64,000 bases of DNA from Alphaproteobacteria bacterium (GTDB lineage Bacteria > Pseudomonadota > Alphaproteobacteria > Ferrovibrionales > Ferrovibrionaceae). Below the pieces are notes generated by a model, which had not been told where the DNA came from, made no database searches, and saw nothing but the letters and a program-made list of their open reading frames with translations. Shown here in pieces: positions 27,990-36,431 of this stretch. Positions within the stretch are counted from its first letter, which is position 1, and every line of letters starts with the position of its first letter. The stretch covers positions 1-64,000 of the forward strand of contig CANJGB010000019.1 in assembly GCA_947473805.1 (NCBI GenBank). The letters are read 5' to 3'. The position numbers and the translations under genes were made by a program.

Positions 27990-28955
27990 TTGCTGCGGCC
28001 CGAGGCGCATTACCGCGGCATCGCCGCCGCCATCGCGCCGCACGTCAAGCGCACGCCGCTGCTGCGGGCCGAGGCGCTGGATGCCTCTGCCGGCTGCGAG
28101 GTCTGGCTGAAGGCCGAACTGTTCCAGCATACCGGCTCGTACAAGCCGCGCGGCATGCTGCATGCGCTGGGGCTGCTGGGTGCCGAAGGCCTGTCGCGCG
28201 GACTGATTACCTTCTCCGCCGGCAACGCTGCCCTGGGTCTTGCCTATGCCGCGAACCGCCGTGGCGCGCGCGCCATTGCGGTGATGCCCGAGGGGGCCAG
28301 TGCCATCAAGGTGTCGGCGGCGCGCGCGCTGGGCGCCGAGGTCATCCTGCACGGCACCGCGAAGGAGGCCTTCGCGCTGATGCAGCAGATGATTGCCGAG
28401 AAGGGCTACCACTACGTGCCGCCCAGCGATCATCCCGACATGATCGAGGGTAATGCCTCGCTCGGCCTGGAGATCGCCGACGACGCGCCCGATGCCGATG
28501 CGGTGTTCGTGCCCATCGGTGGCGGTGGCATGATCTCGGGCGTTGCGTCAGGTCTGCGCGCCGCCGGATCGAACGCGGTGATCGTCGGCATCGAGCCTGT
28601 CGGCGCCGCCGTCATGCATCGCAGCCTCGCCAATGGCCGGCCGACCGATCACGACGGGCCGCCGCAAACCATTGCCGATGGCCTCGCCTATCCGTTTGGC
28701 GGCCGCTACACCTATCCCATCGTGCGCGACCTCGTGCAGCGCGTCGACCTGGTCGAGGACGAGGAGATTCGCCGCGCCATGCTGGCGTTGATGACAGAAG
28801 CCAAGCTCTATGCCGAACCCTCGGCCGCTGCCGGCCTCGCCGGCCTCGTCAGGCACCGCGCGGCATTGGCCGACGCCTATGGCCCGATCCGCAAGGCCGT
28901 GGTCGTGGTCTCGGGTGGCAACCTCGACCCCGTCCGCCTCAAGGACCTGCTCTAG
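27990..28955 (+). CDS. threonine/serine dehydratase-like PLP enzyme
   Basis: 321-residue fold-type II PLP enzyme, starting at TTG 27990 four bases after the FAH stop. The cofactor lysine is in TGSYKPRGMLHAL (SxKxRG), ITFSAGNAALGLAYAA is the substrate loop, and VFVPIGGGGMISGVASGL is the tetraglycine phosphate clamp. There is no C-terminal ACT regulatory domain, so it resembles catabolic threonine dehydratase or hydroxyaspartate dehydratase and not the biosynthetic IlvA. SAGN in place of the usual SSGN is a small departure. The weak TTG start suggests translational coupling. Confidence 0.92.
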   Translation: MLRPEAHYRGIAAAIAPHVKRTPLLRAEALDASAGCEVWLKAELFQHTGSYKPRGMLHALGLLGAEGLSRGLITFSAGNAALGLAYAANRRGARAIAVMPEGASAIKVSAARALGAEVILHGTAKEAFALMQQMIAEKGYHYVPPSDHPDMIEGNASLGLEIADDAPDADAVFVPIGGGGMISGVASGLRAAGSNAVIVGIEPVGAAVMHRSLANGRPTDHDGPPQTIADGLAYPFGGRYTYPIVRDLVQRVDLVEDEEIRRAMLALMTEAKLYAEPSAAAGLAGLVRHRAALADAYGPIRKAVVVVSGGNLDPVRLKDLL

Positions 28956-29012
28956 CGGTTCTGGAACGAAGCTTGCAACCCGGTTGGCAGCTTCTGTCGG
29001 GAACGATCATCC

Positions 29013-29558
29013 ATGCCGCCGCCCATCCATGTCTCTTTTGCCGCTGGTGACACCGGGACGTGGCGCATTGAGTCCGTCTCGCCGGTTGCCGGCGAAAGCC
29101 TCGCGCCGGCCGCTTGTCTTTCGGTGCACGAAAACGCGCCAAACGCTGCCGGCAATGCCTGGACTTTGCGCGGCACGACCAGCAACACCCGCTACACCAC
29201 CCGCGCCGAGGTGGCGGCGCTGGCCGCGGTGCAGCAGGGCCTCGGCCGGCCGGCTGCTACCCGCGCCGCCCTCATCCCCATCCGCAAGACCGAGGCCTGG
29301 TGGGCGCTGGCGCAGGACCAGCGCCGTGCGATCATCGAGGAACAGTCGCGCCACATCGCCATCGGCCTGGAATATTTGCCGCCCATCGCCCGCCGCCTGC
29401 ACCATTGCCGTGAACTTGGCGGGCCGTTCGACTTCCTGACGTGGTTCGAATACGCGCCTGAGCACGCCGACGCGTTCGAAGACCTGGTTCGTCGCCTGCG
29501 CGCGACCGAGGAGTGGAGTTATGTCGACCGCGAAATCGATATCCGGCTGAGCCGGTAG
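29013..29558 (+). CDS. chlorite dismutase family haem protein
   Basis: 181 residues, no signal peptide. The C-terminal half fits the Cld/HemQ fold: RKTEAWWALAQDQRRAIIEE, RHIAIGLEYLPPIARRLHHC, GGPFDFLTWFEYAPEHADAF and LRATEEWSYVDREIDI. Family members bind haem; some split chlorite to chloride and O2, others (HemQ) decarboxylate coproheme. The short N-terminal part and cytoplasmic location suggest a member of the functionally undefined proteobacterial branch. It is followed by a strong terminator shared with the convergent LLM gene. Confidence 0.85.
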   Translation: MPPPIHVSFAAGDTGTWRIESVSPVAGESLAPAACLSVHENAPNAAGNAWTLRGTTSNTRYTTRAEVAALAAVQQGLGRPAATRAALIPIRKTEAWWALAQDQRRAIIEEQSRHIAIGLEYLPPIARRLHHCRELGGPFDFLTWFEYAPEHADAFEDLVRRLRATEEWSYVDREIDIRLSR

Positions 29559-29572
29559 ATAGCCGAGACGAA

Positions 29573-29598
29573 AATGGCCCGCACGACGGCGGGCCATT
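29573..29598. terminator. bidirectional intrinsic terminator
   Basis: AATGGCCCGC-acgacg-GCGGGCCATT is a perfect 10-bp stem between two convergent genes, flanked by AAAA on the left. The leading GACGAAAATGGCC nearly repeats that of the terminator at 11078. Confidence 0.87.
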
Positions 29599-29622
29599 CA
29601 CGTCACTTGCGAGTACGATGAA

Positions 29623-30795
29623 CTATTCCGCCGCCGCCTTGTGCTGCACCGCGACCTTCGTCGCCGGCCGCCGCGCGCGGAAGTACGGAATGACGTAGCG
29701 CCCGATGTTCTGGATCGTCTGCAGCTGCGCCCATTGCGGGATGGTGCCCAGGTTGCACATGAACAGGATCTCGTCCGCGCCGGCGGCGATCAGCTTCTCG
29801 ACATAGTTGATGCAGTCGTCGACCGTGCCATAGGCGTGGTTCGGGTTGAGGATTTCCTGCGAGGGCTTGCGCTTCTCGCCGCCCATGACGACTTCTTCCG
29901 AGCCGACGCGGGTCTTGATGATGATGCTGCCGTCGTCGGCCTTGGTCAGGTCCTCTTCCCACTTGCTCGGGTCCGGCTTCTCGCCGCCGGTGTACCAGTG
30001 CGCCAGCGATTCATAGAAATAGCGCTGGCCGCGAATGCCGATCCGGCGCGCCTTGTCGCCATCGTCGAGCACCAGCGCCGGGCACAGGGCCGCCAGGTGT
30101 TCGATCGGACGGAAACCGACCTGGTCCTCGACCTTCCGCTTGGCATAGGCCTCGCGGTACAGGCGGTTCTTGCGCGCCACGTCATCCGGGCCGCCAAAGC
30201 CCAGCACGAGGGCGCCGAGGCCGCGGCTCGCCGCGCGCGGCAGGCTGTCGTCGCCGGTGCACGCCATGTACATCGGCGGGTGCGGGTCCTGGTATGGCTT
30301 GGGGTGGATCGGCCGCTTCGGGATCTTGATGTACTTGCCGTCGTGCTCGATGAAGTCCTGGGTGAACATCTTCGGGATCAGGTACATCGACTCGTCGATC
30401 ATCGGCTGCAGCTCGGCCAGGTCGTAGCCGAACGCGCCGGCTTCCTGCTGGCTGCCGCCCTTGCCGACGCCGAAGTGCACGCGGCCCTTCGACAGGATGT
30501 CGAGCGTCGCAATGCGCTCCGCCACCTTGATCGGATGGTTCATCTTCGGCGGCAGGCACACCACACCGTGGCCGATGCCGATCTTTTCGGTCTTGCCGGC
30601 AACGAACGCCAGGAAGGTCTCCGGCGCACTCATGTGCGCGTAATTGGTCAGGGCGGTATGTTCAACGCACCAGACGATGTCGAAGTCCAGCTTGTCCGCC
30701 AGCACCACCTGTTCGACCAGTTCCTCGAACACCTTGCGGTCGCCGGCGCGGGAATCGTCGGTCGTCTGGGCTTCATAGATCAGCGAAAAGCGCAT
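29623..30795 (-). CDS. LLM class flavin-dependent monooxygenase
   Basis: 390-residue luciferase-like TIM barrel. It shows MRFSLIYEAQTT at the N-terminus, DIVWCVEHTALTNYAHMSAP, KIGIGHGVVCLPPKMNHPIK, ATLDILSKGRVHFGVGKGGS and GLGALVLGFGGPDDV, a pattern typical of FMNH2- or F420-dependent bacterial luciferase relatives. The C-terminal part is longer than in minimal family members. Such enzymes oxidise aldehydes, sulfonates, amines or cyclic compounds. The substrate is unknown. It is monocistronic, with an unremarkable promoter region to its right. Confidence 0.92.
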   Translation of the reverse strand: MRFSLIYEAQTTDDSRAGDRKVFEELVEQVVLADKLDFDIVWCVEHTALTNYAHMSAPETFLAFVAGKTEKIGIGHGVVCLPPKMNHPIKVAERIATLDILSKGRVHFGVGKGGSQQEAGAFGYDLAELQPMIDESMYLIPKMFTQDFIEHDGKYIKIPKRPIHPKPYQDPHPPMYMACTGDDSLPRAASRGLGALVLGFGGPDDVARKNRLYREAYAKRKVEDQVGFRPIEHLAALCPALVLDDGDKARRIGIRGQRYFYESLAHWYTGGEKPDPSKWEEDLTKADDGSIIIKTRVGSEEVVMGGEKRKPSQEILNPNHAYGTVDDCINYVEKLIAAGADEILFMCNLGTIPQWAQLQTIQNIGRYVIPYFRARRPATKVAVQHKAAAE

Positions 30796-30966
30796 CGCAC
30801 GCTCCTTAAGGATTTCTGTGTCGCCATTGCGGCGCCCCCGCCTCCCGACGGGCGGGGGCAGAGTGTGCCCGCTCGATCAATCTTTCCAATGCTATTTTTC
30901 GGGACGACCAATCTCACTGAGACATTAAAGATTGAGCCATGCTGGTCGATATTAAGAATAATATCC

Positions 30967-30995
30967 TTGACATGGCGGTGATTCATTCCTATCCT
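30967..30995 (+). promoter_or_regulatory. sigma-70-type promoter, TTGACA-N17-TATCCT
   Basis: The -35 hexamer is a perfect TTGACA and the -10 is TATCCT with a 17-bp spacer, the best housekeeping promoter match noticed in the window. Predicted transcription start is near 31002, giving a leader of about 317 nt before the DAHP synthase start. Confidence 0.6.
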
Positions 30996-31075
30996 AATTC
31001 AGGTTCCTGCTTCGCGGAGGAGGGGCGTAACGCCCGTATCGAAGGGGTCAGTGCAGACCGCAGGAAGTGCCACCG

Positions 31076-31163
31076 AAACTCATCGAAACGCCTCCCAAAC
31101 TCGCCAAACCTCGACTCAAACTCGCAGACGCGTCACCGAAACTGCTCCTAGCGGCACTGAAAC
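31076..31163. repeat. AAAC elements phased at one DNA helical turn
   Basis: AAAC begins at 31076, 31086, 31097, 31106, 31118, 31139 and 31160. Offsets of 0, 10, 21, 30, 42, 63 and 84 match multiples of 10.5 bp within 1.5 bp. Short A-runs in helical phase can bend DNA. The block lies between the consensus promoter and the hairpin upstream of the DAHP synthase gene. Confidence 0.5.
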
Positions 31164-31249
31164 AGCACTCTTGCTGGCGAAAAAGGGCGGTAATCTGCCG
31201 CTGCGGACGGGCGGGGGTTGGCAAACCGGATTCCGAGGGCCTATAGGAG

Positions 31250-31273
31250 AGGTAGCCAAATCGGCTACCTTTA
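31250..31273 (+). terminator. hairpin with T-run in the DAHP synthase leader, possible attenuator
   Basis: AGGTAGCC-aaatc-GGCTACCT is a perfect 8-bp stem followed directly by TT and then ACCC, ending 46 nt before the DAHP synthase ATG. It could act as an attenuator or end a small RNA started at about 31002. The T-run is short, so strength is uncertain. Confidence 0.55.
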
Positions 31274-31318
31274 CCCATCTAGCCGGTAACTTGGCTTTAC
31301 TAGTGTGTGAGACGAAAC

Positions 31319-32701
31319 ATGGCTGCCAAATGGGCGCCGGATAGCTGGCGCAGCCGGCCGATCCAGCAAGTGCCGGACTATCCCAACCAGCTCGCCCTCA
31401 AGGCGGCCGAAGCGCGCCTGCGCAAATTCCCGCCGCTCGTTTTTGCGGGCGAGGCGCGCCAGCTCAAGTCCCACCTGGCCAAGGTGGCCGCCGGCAAGGC
31501 GTTCCTGCTCCAGGGCGGCGATTGCGCCGAGAGCTTCGCCGAATTCGGCGCCGACAATATCCGCGATACCTTCCGCGTCATCCTGCAGATGGCGGCGGTG
31601 CTGACCTTCGGCGCCGGCATGCCGATCGTTAAGGTCGGCCGCATGGCTGGCCAGTTCGCCAAGCCGCGCTCGTCCGGCACCGAGAAGAAGGGCGAGGTCG
31701 AACTGCCGTCCTATCGCGGCGACATCGTCAACGGCATGGAGTTCGATGCCGCCACGCGCGTGCCTGACCCCGAGCGCCAGATCCAGGCCTATAACCAGGC
31801 CGCGGCGACGCTCAACCTCGTGCGTGCGTTCGCGACTGGCGGCTATGCTGACCTGCATTCCGTACATCGCTGGAACCTGGGCTTCGTCAAGAACAGCCCG
31901 GAATCGGCACGCTGGGAAGACATCTCGAACCGCATCACCGAGGCGCTCGACTTCATGGAGGCGTGCGGTGTCACGCCAGACCAGTCGGAACAGCTGCGCA
32001 CGGTCGAGTTCTACACCAGCCACGAGGCGCTGCTGCTCGGCTACGAGGAGGCGCTGACCCGCGTCGATTCCACGTCCGGCAGCTGGGTCGATACCTCGGC
32101 GCACATGCTGTGGATCGGCGACCGCACGCGCCAGCTGGATGGCGCGCATGTGGAATTCCTGCGCGGCGTGATCAATCCGGTCGGCCTGAAGTGCGGCCCG
32201 ACGTCCGACCCCGACACGCTGCTGCGCCTGATCGACACGCTGAACCCCGACAACAAGGCGGGTAAGGTCACGCTGTACTCGCGCATGGGCGCCGACAAGG
32301 TCGAACAGCACCTGCCACAGCTGATCCGCGCGGTGCAGCGCGCCGGCAAGGTCGTCGTCTGGTCGTGCGATCCGATGCACGGCAACACGCTGACCTCGTC
32401 GAACGGCTACAAGACGCGGCCCTTCGACCGCATCCTGCGCGAAGTGCGGCAGTTCTTCGAAGTGCACGCGGCGGAGGGCAGCTATGCCGGCGGCATCCAT
32501 GTCGAGATGACCGGCAGCGAAGTGACCGAGTGCCTGGGCGGCGCCCAGGCCATTGCCGAGACCGATCTCAGCGACCGCTACCACACGCACTGCGATCCGC
32601 GCCTCAACGCGTCGCAGGCGCTGGAACTGGCCTTTCTCGTGGCGGAGATGCTGAAGAAGGAGCGCATCCGTGTCGGCACCCGTCTCGCTGAAGCGTCCTG
32701 A
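31319..32701 (+). CDS. 3-deoxy-7-phosphoheptulonate synthase, class II
   Basis: First step of the shikimate pathway: condenses phosphoenolpyruvate and erythrose 4-phosphate. 460 residues, the class II (plant/actinobacterial) type. Signatures include [20 protein letters not shown], the metal Cys in that motif, [41 protein letters not shown] and [19 protein letters not shown] 31319 is preferred over GTG 31307 because the family N-terminus ([19 protein letters not shown]) begins just after it. The long leader upstream suggests transcript-level control. The 3' end overlaps the next gene by 32 bp. Confidence 0.96.
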   Translation: MAAKWAPDSWRSRPIQQVPDYPNQLALKAAEARLRKFPPLVFAGEARQLKSHLAKVAAGKAFLLQGGDCAESFAEFGADNIRDTFRVILQMAAVLTFGAGMPIVKVGRMAGQFAKPRSSGTEKKGEVELPSYRGDIVNGMEFDAATRVPDPERQIQAYNQAAATLNLVRAFATGGYADLHSVHRWNLGFVKNSPESARWEDISNRITEALDFMEACGVTPDQSEQLRTVEFYTSHEALLLGYEEALTRVDSTSGSWVDTSAHMLWIGDRTRQLDGAHVEFLRGVINPVGLKCGPTSDPDTLLRLIDTLNPDNKAGKVTLYSRMGADKVEQHLPQLIRAVQRAGKVVVWSCDPMHGNTLTSSNGYKTRPFDRILREVRQFFEVHAAEGSYAGGIHVEMTGSEVTECLGGAQAIAETDLSDRYHTHCDPRLNASQALELAFLVAEMLKKERIRVGTRLAEAS

Positions 32702-33848
32702 GGCGCCGGTAACCGGAGCATCGGCGGTGGTCGATCCGGTCGAGGCCGAGATCGCGGCCCGCACCGACGTCTATTTCCGCAAGACCCGCGCGGTCGTCGC
32801 CGGCTATGGCGACAAGCAGGTGACCTACGCGGTGTTCATGCGCCGCCCGGTGATCTTCTGCCCGCGCCTGGTGGTCGACTGGCTGCAGCAGGTCGCGAAG
32901 GCCCGCGGCGCCGAGTTCAAGATCGAATTGCTGTTCGACGAGGGCGACTGGGTCGGCGCGGGTGAGCCGCTGATGTATCTCACCGGGTCGCTGCATGAAC
33001 TGGTCGATCTCGAGACGCTGTACCTGCAGAAGCTCGGCCCCTCGTGCGTCGCCGCCTACAACGCCTATTCGATGTGCTGCGATCTGCCCAAGGCGCGCTT
33101 CATCGCCATGGACGCGCGCCACTGCGCCGGCGCCGAGATGGCCGAGATGATGGCCTATGCCGCCTCCGTCGGCAGTCGCGCGGCGCAGCGCGATGTTGGC
33201 GCCGTGGGCTTCGTCGGCAATGCGACCGATGCCACCGCGCACTATTTCGGCAACGAGAAGGGCATGGGCACCATGCCGCACGCGCTGGTCGGCTATGCCG
33301 GCTCCACGCTGCGCGCCGCCGAGATGTATATCGAAAGCTTCGAGGGCGACCCGGTCACGGTGCTGGTCGATTATTTCGGCCAGGAAGTGACTGACTCGCT
33401 CGCCGTCTGCCGGCGCTTTCCCGAACTCGCCGCCGCCGGCAATCTCGCCATCCGCCTCGACACCCACGGCGGCCGCTTCATGGAAGGGCTCGACCCGGCG
33501 GAATCCTACGCCGTGCTGGAACGCCACGTGCCGAACGCGATCCGCCAGTACCGTTCCGAGCAGGAATTGCGCTGGCTGGTCGGCACCGGCGTCACCGGCG
33601 CCGCGATCTGGCATATGCGCGAAAAGCTCGACGCTGCCGGCTTCCCGCACGTGAAGATCGTTGCCAGTTCCGGCTTCACCCCGGCGAAGTGCAAGGTCAT
33701 GGCCAGCGTGCAGGCGCCAATCGACATCGTCGGCACCGGTTCGTACCTGCCCGACCTGTGGACCGAAACTTATGCGACGGCGGACATCATCCAGTATGAC
33801 GGCTTGCCGTCAGTGAAAGTGGGGCGCGAGTTCCTGTTCCGCCGCTAG
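32670..33848 (+). CDS. pncB: nicotinate phosphoribosyltransferase
   Basis: NAD salvage: joins nicotinate with phosphoribosyl pyrophosphate to give nicotinate mononucleotide. 392 residues. Seen are [13 protein letters not shown] near the N-terminus, [21 protein letters not shown], the active-site-like [17 protein letters not shown], and [17 protein letters not shown]. The start is GTG 32670, placed by AAGAAGGAG at 32654-32662, so the first 32 bp lie inside the DAHP synthase gene. Together with nadE at 36432 it gives a local salvage route to NAD. The protein is on the short side for the family and closest to the compact NAPRTase branch. Confidence 0.88.
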   Translation: MSAPVSLKRPEAPVTGASAVVDPVEAEIAARTDVYFRKTRAVVAGYGDKQVTYAVFMRRPVIFCPRLVVDWLQQVAKARGAEFKIELLFDEGDWVGAGEPLMYLTGSLHELVDLETLYLQKLGPSCVAAYNAYSMCCDLPKARFIAMDARHCAGAEMAEMMAYAASVGSRAAQRDVGAVGFVGNATDATAHYFGNEKGMGTMPHALVGYAGSTLRAAEMYIESFEGDPVTVLVDYFGQEVTDSLAVCRRFPELAAAGNLAIRLDTHGGRFMEGLDPAESYAVLERHVPNAIRQYRSEQELRWLVGTGVTGAAIWHMREKLDAAGFPHVKIVASSGFTPAKCKVMASVQAPIDIVGTGSYLPDLWTETYATADIIQYDGLPSVKVGREFLFRR

Positions 33849-33873
33849 CGGCGTCGAAGCGAGGGAGGCAAAT

Positions 33874-34620
33874 ATGATCCTGACCGGGACACCCGACAGG
33901 ACGCATCACGTGCGCTACGACCTGGAAGGCGGGGTCGTCGAGAAGGACACGCTGATTGCGTCGCCCGAGGGCGCGCCGCCCGCACCCAACGCTTTCCTGA
34001 TCCGCCAGTCGCCGCATTACGTCATCCGCCCGCATTTTCACTTCAACAGCCAGTTCCAGGTTGTCGTCGAGGGTTCCGGCCATCTCGGCAATCACGAGGT
34101 GCGGCCCTTCACCGTCCACTATGCCAACAGGCAGACCGGCTACGGCCCGATCGTCGCCGGGCCGAACGGCCTCGCCTATTTCACCCTGCGCGCGGCGATG
34201 GAGGCTGGCGCCTATTTCCTGCCGGAATCCAATGCGCAGCGCGACCTGTCGGTCCGCAAGATGCAGGTCACCGCGCCCGCCGCCTCGCCGGCCGAGGATG
34301 CCGAGCGCGCGTCGCGTACCGTGAGCAGTGTCGAGGTACTGATCGAGCCGAATGCTGACGGCCTCGCCGCGTGGCTGCTGCGCGTGCCGGCCGGTGCCGC
34401 CGTGTCGTGGCCGGTGCATGGCAACGGCGCGGGCCGCTATTGTCTCGTCGGCGCAGGTTTGCTCGATGTTGCTGGTGAGACACTGCCGCGCAACGGCCTG
34501 GTCTGGGTGCCGGCGGACGAAGTGCCTGCGGCACGCGCCGGTTCTGCCGGCGTCGATATCGTCGTCATGCAGTTTCCCGCCAGCGTCGTACACGACCAGG
34601 CACCGCCACAGGCAGCATGA
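33874..34620 (+). CDS. cupin-like hypothetical protein
   Basis: 248 residues, cytoplasmic. The first half holds a cupin-type strand pair with HYVIRPHFHFNSQFQVVVEG (HxH followed by a later acidic or Gln residue) and ends with GPIVAGPNGLAYFTLR. The second half (about 155-240) is again beta-rich with ending patterns like LLRVPAGAAVSWPVHGNG, so a bicupin is likely. Metal-dependent oxygenase, isomerase or sensor roles are all possible. It follows pncB by 25 bp behind a GAGGGAGG site and may share its operon. Confidence 0.65.
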   Translation: MILTGTPDRTHHVRYDLEGGVVEKDTLIASPEGAPPAPNAFLIRQSPHYVIRPHFHFNSQFQVVVEGSGHLGNHEVRPFTVHYANRQTGYGPIVAGPNGLAYFTLRAAMEAGAYFLPESNAQRDLSVRKMQVTAPAASPAEDAERASRTVSSVEVLIEPNADGLAAWLLRVPAGAAVSWPVHGNGAGRYCLVGAGLLDVAGETLPRNGLVWVPADEVPAARAGSAGVDIVVMQFPASVVHDQAPPQAA

Positions 34621-34703
34621 TTTCGGTCGCACATGCGGCCTTGGTTTTGCCTGAAAGTCTCGCCTAAGCTGCGCTGCTCGAACGGGGGAAGGAGGTGGCG
34701 TCG

Positions 34704-35096
34704 ATGTGGAAGAATGTTTCAGCTGCATTGCTGGCCCTTGCCCTGATGGGCGCCGCGGCCCATGCCGCTGGCCCATCCGACCCGCAGGTGATGAAGCTGC
34801 AGCAGGCGCTGAAGAAGTATGGCGCCGACATCAAGCCCGATGGCCGCATGGGCGATGGCACCCGCACCGCGATCCTCAACTTCCAGTCCAGCCAGGGCCT
34901 GCCGACCACGGGTGAGCCCGATCAGGCCACGCTGCAGAAACTGGGCCTGGCCAAGGGCGGCACGGTCGCGAAACCGGCTGCCCCGACGCCCGCGACTGCC
35001 AAGCCGGCGAAGCCCGAAACCAAGGTGATCGAAACGCAAAAGGGCGCCGTGAACGCCACCAAGATCATCAGCCCTGGCCGCGTCCCTGCGAAGTAA
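34704..35096 (+). CDS. exported peptidoglycan-binding protein (PG_binding_1)
   Basis: 130 residues. ATG 34704 lies 7 nt after an AGGAGGT site; a GTG at 34695 overlaps that site and is less likely. The signal peptide ends near AAHAAG. The mature N-terminal half is one PG_binding_1 domain (VMKLQQALKKYGADIKPDGR, MGDGTRTAILNFQSSQGLPT). The second half is a Pro/Ala/Lys-rich tail. It is presumed to bind cell wall in the periplasm. The gene faces the MFS gene, their stops being 2 bp apart. Confidence 0.85.
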   Translation: MWKNVSAALLALALMGAAAHAAGPSDPQVMKLQQALKKYGADIKPDGRMGDGTRTAILNFQSSQGLPTTGEPDQATLQKLGLAKGGTVAKPAAPTPATAKPAKPETKVIETQKGAVNATKIISPGRVPAK

Positions 35097-35098
35097 GA

Positions 35099-36307
35099 CT
35101 AGGCCACGACCGTCTGCTTTCTGATGCCCCACAGGCCGATCAGCGGCACCAGGGAGAAAACCAGGAACGCCGTATCGATGCCCGCCGCGCCGGCCAGCCA
35201 GCCGAAGGTCAGCGGCCCGATGATCACGCCGATGGCGCCGAACACCATGGTGCCCGACGTGATTTCGCCCACCCGGTCCGGCGGCGCCAGGCGCGCGCAT
35301 TCCGACAATTGCACGCCGTTCCAGCCATTGGTCGTGATGCCGCAGAAAATCGCCAGTGCCACGACGGCTGCTCCGGGCCAGGCCGGCGAAATCAAGCCCA
35401 GCAGAAGCGCCGCCACGATCTGTCCGCTGCCGCAGGCGATCATGACCGTGCGGGGGCTGACCCAGCGGACGGCCGCGCCGCCAACCATCACGCGTGCCAG
35501 CACGGCGGCGAATTGCAGCACCGCCATGACGGTACCCGCCTGGACCAGCGTGTAGGACAGCCGGTCGACCAGCGCGCTGACCAGGAAAATGCTGATGCAG
35601 AATTGTATGCACGTGAAGGACAGGGCGCACAGGCTGAGCGGCAGGATGCCCGGCCACGTCACCGATGCGCGCAGCGAGGTCACGACACCGCCCAGGATCG
35701 AACGCCGGGCCGACGGCCGCACGGGCAGGGCGGCATTGTCATAGCGGCGGTGGATCGGCTCCATGGCGAGCGCCATGATGATCGCGGTCGCGGCGATGAC
35801 CAGCAGCGTGCCGCGCCACGAAATGGTGTGCAGCAGCAGCGGCAGGATGAAGCCCGCGCACATCGCCCCGCCCGGCAGGCCGGTCTGCTTGGCAGAGAAG
35901 ATCAGCGGCCGCTGGCGCGGCGTGGTGAGTCGCATCAGCAGCTGCGAACTGGCCGGCGTCTCCGGCCCCGCGGCCAGGCCGATAATGGCGGCGCACAAGG
36001 CCACTGCGACCACGCTGCCGGTCGAGGCCACGCCCAGCGCCAGCGCCACGCCCAGGCAGCAGGCCTGTGACATCCGCGTCGGGCCGAAGCGCGCCAGCAA
36101 TTCGCCCGACAGCAGGATGGTCACCAGCGAGGTGCCCCACAGGATGGCGCTGTAGGTGCCGATGAAGCCCAGGCCGACGCCCAGCTCCTTGGTCAGGACC
36201 GGCGCCAGCACCGAAATCGACAGCACGCCGAACGCAATCGAGACCTGCACCAGGGTCAGGACGACGACCGGCAGCCAGATCGGTTGGCGGGGTTCGGGCG
36301 GAGTCAT
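35099..36307 (-). CDS. MFS transporter
   Basis: 402 residues with about twelve hydrophobic segments. It starts MTPPEPRQPIWLPVVVLTLV, typical of the NarK/CynX-like or sugar-exporter MFS branch. A cytoplasmic loop between helices 6 and 7 holds RRYDNAALPVRPSARRS. The A-type motif between helices 2 and 3 is weakly kept (GELLARFGPTRM). Substrate cannot be inferred. It is divergent from nadE across 124 bp in which no clear operator was seen. Confidence 0.88.
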   Translation of the reverse strand: MTPPEPRQPIWLPVVVLTLVQVSIAFGVLSISVLAPVLTKELGVGLGFIGTYSAILWGTSLVTILLSGELLARFGPTRMSQACCLGVALALGVASTGSVVAVALCAAIIGLAAGPETPASSQLLMRLTTPRQRPLIFSAKQTGLPGGAMCAGFILPLLLHTISWRGTLLVIAATAIIMALAMEPIHRRYDNAALPVRPSARRSILGGVVTSLRASVTWPGILPLSLCALSFTCIQFCISIFLVSALVDRLSYTLVQAGTVMAVLQFAAVLARVMVGGAAVRWVSPRTVMIACGSGQIVAALLLGLISPAWPGAAVVALAIFCGITTNGWNGVQLSECARLAPPDRVGEITSGTMVFGAIGVIIGPLTFGWLAGAAGIDTAFLVFSLVPLIGLWGIRKQTVVA

Positions 36308-36431
36308 TCTGACCTAGGGAAAGCAGGGGAGAATCGACGGGCGGGCGGCCAGAATGGGGCAGGCCGGGCCGGGCGGCAAGGCCGGGCCGCCGGCCATTGC
36401 CCGGGGCGGCCGGTTCGTCGTACACAAGCCC

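Larger units (their letters stand above)
30796..31318. other. 523-bp gene-free region containing the DAHP synthase leader
   Basis: No convincing protein gene is seen on either strand; short open stretches lack ribosome-binding sites and family likeness. The left 130 bp are AT-richer than the window average. From the left it holds a consensus sigma-70 promoter (30967-30995), a GGGGCG/CGCCC hairpin near 31022-31036, a set of helically phased AAAC elements (31076-31163), a second weaker promoter (TTGGCA-N18-TATAGG, 31218-31247) and a hairpin with a T-run (31250-31273). Together these suggest a regulated leader or a small RNA in front of the DAHP synthase gene. Confidence 0.6.

Noticed and set aside
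28959-28990. Possible EcfG promoter (GGAAC near 28964) before the chlorite-dismutase-like gene
   Set aside because: The GTT element is only 15 bp away in place of 17 and the -10 reads CGGTT; spacing does not fit the consensus.
30939-31151. 70-codon open frame in the DAHP synthase leader as a leader peptide
   Set aside because: No ribosome-binding site, no cluster of aromatic codons, and it overlaps the promoter, so it does not support attenuation.
31048-31278. Minus-strand 76-codon frame with Ser/Gly repeats over the phased AAAC block
   Set aside because: The repeat pattern follows from the periodic bases; no start signals or family likeness.
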